The notes below the pieces were generated by a model that ran no database searches, was not told the origin of the DNA, and worked only from the letters and a program-made list of their open reading frames with translations. This document shows, piece by piece, positions 7,082 to 12,805 of a DNA stretch of 12,805 nt; positions within the stretch are counted from its first letter, which is position 1; each line of letters opens with the position of its first letter. Origin of the DNA: Candidatus Zixiibacteriota bacterium. Its GTDB lineage: Bacteria > Zixibacteria > MSB-5A5 > GN15 > PGXB01. Where the stretch lies: contig JAAERC010000424.1 of NCBI GenBank assembly GCA_024230695.1, positions 1-12,805 of the forward strand. The letters run 5' to 3'. The translations under genes were made by a program, and so were the position numbers.

Positions 7082-7966
7082 TTAATCATCCAAATTCGTT
7101 TCGCCCGCCTGTCGCAGAACAAAATATATTCCCAAAAGGATCAAGGCTCCACCAATTATTGTAAACCAGCCTGGGATTTGGTCAAAGAAAAATATCGCCA
7201 GAATTGTGGCACCTATCGGCTCACCCAGAATCACAGTTGCCACTCTGTAAGCAGGGATATATTTGAGAAGCCAATTATAAAGGGAGTGACCAACAACCGT
7301 AGGAATTAAGGCTAGTAGCAAAAAGAATACCCATGTTTTGGTTTGGTAGTTGGTGATGTTTTCATTATAGAAAAGTGAAATCGCAAAAAGTAAAATCGCG
7401 GCGATTGTATATACAATAGAAACATATTCAAGATTATTTAGATCAACACGAAGTTTTCTGCCAATCAATAAATAAATCCCGGCAAAAAACGCACCGGCCA
7501 AAGCCAGCATATCACCCAGAAGATGCTCCGCGTCGATGCTAATATCGCCTCCGGTTATTATTATCATACCGGTTAGGGCGATAACCATTCCGAAAATTGA
7601 CTTACGGGCAATTTTTTCCTTAAGCAAGATCGTTTCCATAACCATCAGAAAAACCGGTTGGGTGGCGACAAGGATAACTGAGTTGGAAATTGTCGTATAG
7701 AAAAGCGAAGTTATCCAAGTGGCAAAATGAAGACCAAGCGCCAGACCGGAAAATATAAGAAGAACGATTTGTTGTTTAGTTAGTTTAGGAATTATTTTAA
7801 CTAATTTTGGAAAAGCCGGAATAATCAAAATAGCCGATGCGAGCGCCATCCTATAAAATGCAACAGGTAACGCCTCGGCACCGGACAACTTGACCAGTAT
7901 CGATGCCCATGAAACCGCAAAAGTTGCGATCACTAATGTGAAGATCAGATTTCTTTGGCTTGCCAT
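7082..7966 (-). CDS. EamA-family (DMT superfamily) membrane transporter
   Basis: The protein has 294 residues from ATG 7966 (MASQRNLIF), the start that puts the first membrane helix at the N-terminus. The frame continues about 75 codons further upstream, but that part overlaps the divergent transporter gene and is hydrophilic, so it is rejected. The protein has about ten hydrophobic helices in two EamA repeats. The first half has AVSWASILVKLSG and the conserved ATQPVFLMVMETILLKEKI. The second has ALIPTVVGHSLYNWLLKYIP and the signature ATVILGEPIGATILAIFFF. This is an inner-membrane carrier for metabolites or amino-acid-like compounds, with unknown substrate. It is divergent from a second EamA gene, with only 52 nt between the starts. 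No good ribosome site is seen near this ATG; GAGGAA lies too far upstream. Confidence 0.88.
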   Translation of the reverse strand: MASQRNLIFTLVIATFAVSWASILVKLSGAEALPVAFYRMALASAILIIPAFPKLVKIIPKLTKQQIVLLIFSGLALGLHFATWITSLFYTTISNSVILVATQPVFLMVMETILLKEKIARKSIFGMVIALTGMIIITGGDISIDAEHLLGDMLALAGAFFAGIYLLIGRKLRVDLNNLEYVSIVYTIAAILLFAISLFYNENITNYQTKTWVFFLLLALIPTVVGHSLYNWLLKYIPAYRVATVILGEPIGATILAIFFFDQIPGWFTIIGGALILLGIYFVLRQAGETNLDD

Positions 7967-7988
7967 AATAAAATCAATATAGTATAAT
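7960..7988 (+). promoter_or_regulatory. Promoter of the rightward EamA gene
   Basis: TTGCCA (7960-7965) and a perfect TATAAT (7983-7988) are separated by 17 nt. The -35 overlaps the start codon of the divergent transporter (ATG 7966-7964 on the other strand), so RNA polymerase here would compete with expression of that gene. The expected transcript start is near 7995, giving a leader of about 24 nt that carries AAAGGA at 8004-8009. Confidence 0.65.
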
Positions 7989-8018
7989 CTTTCCTCTGCA
8001 ACTAAAGGAAATTTGGCA

Positions 8019-8894
8019 ATGATAAATATTCTGCTTCTTCTGTCGGTCATATTTTGGGGACTATCATTTATTGGAACAAAAATGGCGCTGGAATATTTGA
8101 CTCCAAGTGAGATCATTTCAGTACGCTTTCTGCTTGGGCTTTCGGTTTTGTTATTTGTCAAAAAAGTCCGCAAAGCCAAATTCAATTTCAAACGATCTGA
8201 TTTATTAATAATAATTTCTGTTTCATTGCTTTTTGGTTTTCATGTTACATTGCAGGCATTTGGTTTGATACACACAAGTGCCACCAATACTGCCTGGCTG
8301 ATAGCAACGGTTCCGGTTTTTATTGCAATTGGTTCACGAATCGTCCTGAAAGAAAATCTGAACAAACGAAAAATTATTGGGATATTGATTGCTACTTTGG
8401 GAGTGATGCTTCTAATCTCCAAAGGTCACCTTGATAATCTTAATTGGCTTCAATCGGTCGGTGACTGGATAATTTTGTTTACCTGTGTGACATGGACCGT
8501 CTATACCATTATTATTAAGAAATTAACTAAGTCATATAATCCTTTATCTGTGATGGTGGCGATATTATTAATTCCGGCTATATGTTTGATAATCTATACC
8601 TTGATAACAACTCCAATTTCCAAATTTGTAACTCTGCCAAACCATATTGTTTTTATCCTCATGGGGCTGGGAGTTATCTGCGCTGGGCTGGCACAATGGG
8701 TCTGGCTTGAGGGTGTAAACCGTAAAGGTGCGATCAAAGCCGGGGTCTATATATATTTTGAACCGGTTGTGACAACTCTGGCGGCGATACCGATTCTTGG
8801 AGAAAGACTTAATGTGGCAGGATTCATTGGTGCCGGATTGATTTTGACCGGGGTTTATCTGGTTGAACGAAATAATAACAAGAAAATAATCTAA
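8019..8894 (+). CDS. EamA-family (DMT superfamily) membrane transporter
   Basis: The protein has 291 residues. The start at ATG 8019 is chosen because AAAGGA lies 9 nt upstream; a TTG two codons earlier would be too close to that site. The protein has about ten membrane helices in two EamA repeats. The first half shows VIFWGLSFIGTKMAL and TNTAWLIATVPVFIAIGSRIVLKE. The second shows ICAGLAQWVWLEGVNRKGAIKAGVYIYFEPVVTTLAAIPILGE, covering the hallmark near-C-terminal P-x-x-x-x-x-x-x-x-x-L-G-E pattern. It is a full-length family member of unknown substrate. It is paralogous to, but clearly different from, the divergent neighbour, so this is not a recent duplication. No clear terminator follows the stop. 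Confidence 0.9.
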   Translation: MINILLLLSVIFWGLSFIGTKMALEYLTPSEIISVRFLLGLSVLLFVKKVRKAKFNFKRSDLLIIISVSLLFGFHVTLQAFGLIHTSATNTAWLIATVPVFIAIGSRIVLKENLNKRKIIGILIATLGVMLLISKGHLDNLNWLQSVGDWIILFTCVTWTVYTIIIKKLTKSYNPLSVMVAILLIPAICLIIYTLITTPISKFVTLPNHIVFILMGLGVICAGLAQWVWLEGVNRKGAIKAGVYIYFEPVVTTLAAIPILGERLNVAGFIGAGLILTGVYLVERNNNKKII

Positions 8895-8943
8895 CGAGAA
8901 AATAGGGTTTGTTTTATTTCTATAAATTCCAAATTGTTTATTA

Positions 8944-8972
8944 TTGAAAGAGCCAAATATGTTTAATATATT
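8944..8972 (+). promoter_or_regulatory. Promoter of the GNAT gene
   Basis: TTGAAA (8944-8949) and TATATT (8967-8972) are separated by 17 nt. The expected start near 8980 leaves a leader of about 32 nt with GAAGGG at 9000-9005. Confidence 0.5.
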
Positions 8973-9011
8973 ATTGATAGATGAAAAAATAATGCAAGTG
9001 AAGGGTGTGAT

Positions 9012-9581
9012 GTGGAGCTGAAAGTAATTCCATTGGATGCTGACCATGAAGATGATTTCTGGGAAATTCATTGCGAGAAAAATAAAGCCGGGTGGTGCTA
9101 TTGTGTCGCCTGGTGGACATCGACCTGGGATGCCTGGAGTGTCCGGACTGCCGAGGAAAATAAAAATCGTCGCAAAGAACTCTTCAGGATGGGTCAGTAC
9201 GACGGTTATATTTTGTACGTTGACGGAAAACCAGCCGGATGGAGTCAGGTCGGTCCTCGTGATCGTCTGATTAATTTGTGTGATCAGTACAAATTTGATT
9301 CCGATCCACATGCCTGGGCAATCACCTGCTTCCTACTTCTTCCTGAGTACCGCGAGATAGGGCTGGCACATTATTTTATAAAAGAGATCCTTAAAGATCT
9401 GAAAAGTAAAGGGATCATGTTTGTCCAGGGATTCCCAAGAAGAGGACATAATCTTTCGGTTGATAATGTTTGGACCGGCCCCGAAACTATTTTCAAAAAC
9501 GCCGGATTCAAACTTGAACTTGATGACCCATTGTACCCTATTTACTCTTTGGAACTGTCCGGCGATTCTGCAGTCGAATAG
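9012..9581 (+). CDS. GNAT-family N-acetyltransferase
   Basis: The protein has 189 residues. The start is GTG 9012, preceded by GAAGGG at 9000-9005. An ATG at 9010 overlaps it but reads into a stop after three codons, so the GTG is the only workable start. The GNAT acetyl-CoA loop is seen at about residues 114-121: the strand ITCFLLLPEYR is followed by REIGLAHYFIKEILKDL, which fits the R/Q-x-x-G-x-A motif and helix. GYILYVDGKPAGWSQVG is the preceding beta strand pair. WCYCVAWW at 28-35 is an N-terminal Cys/Trp cluster that I recall from a subset of uncharacterised GNAT proteins. The C-terminal IFKNAGFKLE is also typical. It is cytosolic, transferring acetyl from acetyl-CoA to an unknown amine. 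It appears to be a single-gene unit with its own promoter. Confidence 0.87.
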   Translation: MELKVIPLDADHEDDFWEIHCEKNKAGWCYCVAWWTSTWDAWSVRTAEENKNRRKELFRMGQYDGYILYVDGKPAGWSQVGPRDRLINLCDQYKFDSDPHAWAITCFLLLPEYREIGLAHYFIKEILKDLKSKGIMFVQGFPRRGHNLSVDNVWTGPETIFKNAGFKLELDDPLYPIYSLELSGDSAVE

Positions 9582-9593
9582 TACGTAACAACT

Positions 9594-9653
9594 AGTAGGC
9601 CGGACATTCTTGTCCGGCGTCTCATCTGGACAGACAGGAATGTCAGTCCTGCT
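9594..9653. repeat. 60-bp foldback element of two inverted hairpins
   Basis: Hairpin 1 is GCCGGACA-TTCT-TGTCCGGC (9599-9618, perfect 8 bp). Hairpin 2 is GGAC-A-GACA-GGAA-TGTC-A-GTCC (9628-9649, one A-A mismatch). The cores GACATTCTTGTC and, read on the other strand, GACATTCCTGTC differ at one base, so the two hairpins are inverted copies. The outer ends AGTAGG (9594-9599) and CCTGCT (9648-9653) also nearly pair, so the whole can fold as one long stem. It lies 12 nt after the GNAT stop. It may act as a weak terminator or be a REP/MITE-like dispersed element. Confidence 0.75.
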
Positions 9654-9850
9654 ATTTTAAAATAATAAATCTTCCACAGACAGCTTCGATCATAAAAACT
9701 CCTTTGTAACCTCTTCCCTTTCGATACCTTACGGCGAAAATGGCTTCGTTTTGTATATAAAAAGTTTTTCAATCGGCTATCTAGAGTAATCCTGAAAAAT
9801 TCCTTGTTAGTTTTACTGTTATATGCTTATACAACCTTTTGGCTTAGTTC

Positions 9851-9867
9851 AACGGTTGTCAACCGTT
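9851..9867. promoter_or_regulatory. Perfect 17-bp palindrome, operator-like
   Basis: AACGGTTG-T-CAACCGTT is perfectly symmetric, with 8-bp arms around one T. As RNA it would make a 7-bp stem with a three-base loop, and CCGTTATTTTTC follows. It could be a repressor-type operator, a small terminator or a copy of a dispersed repeat. It lies about 270 nt before the modular gene. Confidence 0.5.
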
Positions 9868-9897
9868 CCGTTATTTTTCATCCTAAAACTATCTACT

Positions 9898-9994
9898 TTG
9901 TAGCAAAATTGTAATTTTAAGTTTTTGTACTATCAACCTCATAATTAAGTTCCACAGATTTAATCAACAACGATGTTGTAGTGAAATTGTAATT
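9898..9994 (+). repeat. Imperfect 19-nt direct repeat
   Basis: TTGTAGCAAAATTGTAATT (9898-9916) and TTGTAGTGAAATTGTAATT (9976-9994) differ at two adjacent bases and are offset by 78 nt. They could be paired protein-binding sites or leftover duplication. The sequence is AT-rich, so chance similarity is possible. Confidence 0.4.
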
Positions 9995-10080
9995 GAAGAT
10001 ATCTTCCATTATTTAGAAATGCTGAAATACCCTTGTTTTATAACGGTTTTTGCTTATATTAAAATCTGAGTATTCCCATT

Positions 10081-10110
10081 TTGGGATATTATTTGCGGAT
10101 AAGATATATT
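10081..10110 (+). promoter_or_regulatory. Candidate promoter of the large modular gene
   Basis: TTGGGA (10081-10086) and TATATT (10105-10110) are separated by 18 nt. The implied leader of about 18-20 nt carries GGAGGAG at 10125-10131. The -35 match is modest. Confidence 0.35.
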
Positions 10111-10134
10111 TCGTTTGTCTACTCGGAGGAGACT

Positions 10135-12805
10135 ATGATGAAATTAATAATAATATTTTGTATGGCAATATTGGCAATTGGCCTCATCGTTCCATCTGTT
10201 TTTTCAGATGATAACTCCAGTGATTATCTATGTGGTGATGTTAATAATGATCAAACTGTTAATTTGGTGGATATTGTTAGGATTTATAGCTATTTATTTC
10301 ATATTGAACCGGGTGTAGAACATATTGAAAGAGGCGATGTTGATTCACTAAATGGTCTAACAATGAATGATATAGCTCACTTTACGAGATATAATTATTT
10401 TGACGGCGCTGATCTTTTTTGTTCTCCTTTCCCCGACTCAGTTCTACAAATCTACGATACTGATACTCTATCTATTCAAGGTTTAGAAATATTGTCAGGG
10501 AATAATTATGCACGGGTTGACTTATATATTAAGAGCACAAAAGATGTTAAGGCGCTTTCAGTGCCATTATCTTTTGACTGTTCAACATCGGAAATAATCT
10601 GCGACTCAATAAGTACTATTAATTCTATTGAAGATACACCTCTAGATGCGTATATTATTGATACTACTAATAATAAGATATTGATTGGACTTTGGAAGCT
10701 TGATACTGAAAATGATTACCCAATAATTGAACCTGGAAGTGAAAGATTATTAGCATCATTATGGTTTACCGTTACTTCGTCTGCTGAAACCCAATATATT
10801 ACAATTGATATCACAGACTATCCTCCGAGCAATATTTTTATTTTTTCAGAACCCAACAATCCATATGTGCCAGAAGTAGTAAGTTTGCCAACTAATAATT
10901 GCGTTGATTCTGATAATGATGCGTATGGAGACCCGGGAAATCCTGAAAATGATTGTCCAGATGATAATTGTCCCGATATCCCAAATTCGGACCAAGCAGA
11001 TCTTGATAATGATGGTATCGGAGATGTTTGCGATGAATGCACTGATACCGATGGTGATGGTAATGGCAACCCTGGTTTTCCAGCTAATACATGCCCTGAT
11101 GATAATTGTGTTGATATTGCAAATCCTGATAATTTTAATTATGATGGGGATAGTTTTGGTAATTTATGCGATAATTGTCCAACTGTTCCCAATGATGATC
11201 AAGCTGATACTGACGGTGATGGAGTGGGTAATGCCTGTGATAATTGCGTAAGCATACCCAACACGATTCAAACAAATTCTGATGGGGATAGTTTTGGAGA
11301 TTTGTGTGATAATTGTCCAAATTTCACTAGTGAGAATCAAACCGATAATGATGATGACGGTGAAGGTGATGTTTGTGATGACGATGATGATGATGATGGG
11401 ATTTTGGATGATGGTGATTTGAGTGGAGTCATTGGTGATTACCCATGTCCGGATGGTGTGACAACTAATTGTGATGATAACTGCTCCAACAAATATAATC
11501 CGACTCAGGAAGATGCTGATGGAGACGGAATCGGCGATTTATGTGATAACTGTCCAGACGATTATAATCCGGAACAATCCGACAATGAAGGTGACGGTTT
11601 GGGAGATATTTGCGATGATGACGATGACGACGATGGGATTTTGGATGATGGGGATTTAAGCGGTACTATAGGTGATTATCCATGCCCAGATGGGGCAACT
11701 ACAAACTGTGATGATAACTGTCAATATATATCAAACTCTGGACAGGATGATTCTGATGCCGACGGAGAAGGAGATGTTTGTGACTGGGAGTGCGGTGAAG
11801 CCAATAATGATGCAAGTTTAAATATTGGAGATGTAGTTTATATAAGTCAATATCTATTACAAAATGGTCCGGAACCTTTATTTATGGAGAGCGCGGATGT
11901 TGATTCACTTGATGGTATAACAATTAACGATGCCATGCATATATTATCCTATGTTTTTAATTGCGGTGGCTTGGAACCATACTGTCCGCCATTTCCTGAT
12001 TCGAGCCTACAAATCAGCGATGTCGACACTCTTTCATTTCGGGGCACTGAAGTTTTGCACGGTAGTAATTATGCAAAGGTTGATTTAATTCTAAAAAATA
12101 CAAAAGACTTATTGTCGCTAACTATTCCACTTTCATTTTCTTGTCAAACGTCTGATTTGATTTGCGATTCGATCAGCGATGTAAATTCAATATGTTCCGA
12201 GTCTGCTTATTCTCTTCATTCAATTGACAACTCAGAATATAAAGTACTGTTAGGACGTTTAGGCATTTTTGTATGTAGTGGAAATAAATTAATTAGTCCT
12301 GGTGAAGAGGGCCTTCTGGCTTCATTATGGTTTACTGTAACACCATCGGATAAAGTCCAATATGTTACTTTAGATGTCACAGATTACCCCCCAAGTAATA
12401 TCTTTATATTTTCAGAACAGAATAACCCATATATACCAATAATTGATTATTGTGCCGATTCGGATGGGGATGGGTACGGTAATCCTGAGATTTCTATTAA
12501 TAATTGTCCTGACGATAACTGCCCAGATGTTGCCAATGAAGACCAAATCGATTCTGATGGTGACGGTGCTGGTGATGCTTGTGATAATTGTCTCGGTGTT
12601 TCAAATGAAGATCAGGCTGATGATGATAACGACAATAGAGGAAATATCTGTGATAATTGTATTGCAATTTCTAATTATTATCAATTGGATGGTGATGAAG
12701 ATGGTGTAGGTAATGAATGTGATAATTGCCGATATCATTATAATCCGGGGCAGATTGATAGTGATGGAAATGATATTGGGGATGCCTGCACATTTGAAGC
12801 CGAAA
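10135..12805 (+). CDS. Large secreted modular protein: (dockerin / cohesin-like sandwich / TSP3) x2, 3' end outside window
   Basis: The frame is open from ATG 10135 (or ATG 10138, better placed for GGAGGAG at 10125-10131) to the window end: 890 codons without a stop, so the true length is greater. Residues 1-24 are a signal peptide (MMKLIIIF ... PSVFS). Residues about 33-95 are a dockerin-type module: CGDVNNDQTVNLVDIVRIYS, then GDVDSLNGLTMNDIAHF. Residues about 102-245 are a beta-sandwich (YARVDLYIKSTKDVKALSVP ... LLASLWFTV ... YPPSNIFIFSE) that looks cohesin-like. Residues about 255-552 are thrombospondin type 3 calcium repeats (DNCPDIPNSDQADLDNDGIG and relatives). A second dockerin starts at Cys553 (CGEANNDASLNIGDVVYISQ), followed by a second sandwich and second TSP3 block running off the edge. 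No catalytic domain is visible. An extracellular, calcium-stiffened structural or scaffolding protein is inferred. Confidence 0.88.
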   Translation, partial: MMKLIIIFCMAILAIGLIVPSVFSDDNSSDYLCGDVNNDQTVNLVDIVRIYSYLFHIEPGVEHIERGDVDSLNGLTMNDIAHFTRYNYFDGADLFCSPFPDSVLQIYDTDTLSIQGLEILSGNNYARVDLYIKSTKDVKALSVPLSFDCSTSEIICDSISTINSIEDTPLDAYIIDTTNNKILIGLWKLDTENDYPIIEPGSERLLASLWFTVTSSAETQYITIDITDYPPSNIFIFSEPNNPYVPEVVSLPTNNCVDSDNDAYGDPGNPENDCPDDNCPDIPNSDQADLDNDGIGDVCDECTDTDGDGNGNPGFPANTCPDDNCVDIANPDNFNYDGDSFGNLCDNCPTVPNDDQADTDGDGVGNACDNCVSIPNTIQTNSDGDSFGDLCDNCPNFTSENQTDNDDDGEGDVCDDDDDDDGILDDGDLSGVIGDYPCPDGVTTNCDDNCSNKYNPTQEDADGDGIGDLCDNCPDDYNPEQSDNEGDGLGDICDDDDDDDGILDDGDLSGTIGDYPCPDGATTNCDDNCQYISNSGQDDSDADGEGDVCDWECGEANNDASLNIGDVVYISQYLLQNGPEPLFMESADVDSLDGITINDAMHILSYVFNCGGLEPYCPPFPDSSLQISDVDTLSFRGTEVLHGSNYAKVDLILKNTKDLLSLTIPLSFSCQTSDLICDSISDVNSICSESAYSLHSIDNSEYKVLLGRLGIFVCSGNKLISPGEEGLLASLWFTVTPSDKVQYVTLDVTDYPPSNIFIFSEQNNPYIPIIDYCADSDGDGYGNPEISINNCPDDNCPDVANEDQIDSDGDGAGDACDNCLGVSNEDQADDDNDNRGNICDNCIAISNYYQLDGDEDGVGNECDNCRYHYNPGQIDSDGNDIGDACTFEAE
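10231..12805 (+). repeat. In-frame duplication of a ~1.56-kb three-domain module
   Basis: The conserved Cys opening the dockerin is at 10231 in copy 1 and 11791 in copy 2, an offset of 1560 nt (520 codons). Further on, YPPSNIFIFSE recurs with an offset of 1566 nt. Shared landmarks in order are CG[DE].NND, DVDSL.G.T.ND, PFPDS.LQI.D.DTLS, LLASLWFTVT, DYPPSNIFIFSE and NNPY.P, then TSP3 repeats. Copy 2 is cut by the window end. DNA identity is patchy, so the duplication is older than the one in the 2-1357 gene. Confidence 0.85.
11374..11790 (+). repeat. Internal 79-residue duplication inside the TSP3 block, with poly-Asp
   Basis: CDDDDDDDGILDDGDLSG followed by .IGDYPCPDG.TTNCDDNC occurs from 11374 and again from 11611, an offset of 237 nt (79 residues). 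Both copies start with seven Asp codons. Copy 1 is largely a GAT trinucleotide run (11383-11397), while copy 2 mixes GAT and GAC, so they are not identical at DNA level. The GDLSG..GDYPCPDG segment is an insertion between standard TSP3 repeats. Confidence 0.8.

Larger units (their letters stand above)
9654..10134. other. Noncoding AT-rich region upstream of the large modular gene
   Basis: No convincing gene is visible in these 481 nt on either strand. The visible structure consists of a perfect 17-bp palindrome (9851-9867), a 19-nt direct repeat (9898 and 9976) and a ribosome site at the right end. The region is long enough to hold regulatory sites for the modular gene. I see no cloverleaf or recognisable riboswitch. 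Confidence 0.5.

Noticed and set aside
7967..8191. N-terminal extension of the leftward EamA gene by about 75 codons
   Set aside because: The extension is hydrophilic, overlaps the divergent transporter and its promoter, and lies before the helix that begins family members.
9010..9012. ATG overlapping the GNAT start
   Set aside because: It reads into a stop after three codons, so the GTG at 9012 is the functional start.
8568..9311. 247-codon open frame on the minus strand
   Set aside because: It overlaps the end of the EamA gene and the start of the GNAT gene, both strongly supported. The product is low in recognisable motifs.
10904..12709. Several shorter open frames inside the modular gene, in another frame and on the minus strand
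   Set aside because: They are by-products of repeated GAT/GAC-rich codons. The continuous frame from 10135 explains the region with recognisable calcium-binding repeats.
10903..12805. Repeated DNA that might suggest a CRISPR array
   Set aside because: The repeats are degenerate, in frame and encode TSP3 motifs. There are no constant repeats with equal-length unique spacers and no cas genes.

Overview
This window looks like a chromosomal segment of a poorly characterised, AT-rich, diderm-type bacterium. It has a lipoprotein signal, a probable outer-membrane barrel and several large secreted proteins. The secreted proteins repeatedly carry dockerin-type modules ending in patterns such as NILDIVALINYEYK and INNIYKGGP, which I associate with candidate phyla such as Zixibacteria. 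That taxonomic guess comes from memory of the motif style and was not checked by any search.

Layout. (1) 2-1357 (+): 3' part of a secreted protein with a tandem ~289-residue duplication, a Cys-rich module and a Cys-substituted C-terminal dockerin, followed by a strong terminator. (2) 1722-2048 (+): a YdhR-like small monooxygenase-fold protein with its own promoter and a long leader. (3) 4729-2101 (-): two tandem paralogues, each with a signal peptide, a seven-repeat FG-GAP/VCBS propeller and a dockerin. (4) 7966-4971 (-): an EamA transporter, a small outer-membrane-like protein, a thioredoxin-fold lipoprotein and a TauE/SafE exporter. The last three are closely spaced and probably co-transcribed. 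(5) 8019-8894 (+): a second EamA transporter, divergent from the first. (6) 9012-9581 (+): a GNAT acetyltransferase with a GTG start. (7) 9582-10134: noncoding, with a 60-bp foldback element, a perfect 17-bp palindrome and a direct repeat. (8) 10135 to the window end (+): a very large secreted protein, at least 890 residues and open at the 3' edge, built from two copies of a dockerin / cohesin-like beta-sandwich / thrombospondin type 3 module of about 520 residues.

How the parts fit. Four of the ten protein genes are calcium-motif-rich secreted proteins. Together they carry five dockerin-type modules, with no recognisable carbohydrate-active enzyme. The last protein also holds two cohesin-like sandwiches. 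The best hypothesis for something undescribed is therefore a calcium-dependent extracellular or surface assembly based on dockerin-type contacts but not devoted to cellulose degradation. The rest is ordinary transport, redox and housekeeping. I see no tRNA, rRNA, CRISPR array, transposase or phage gene.
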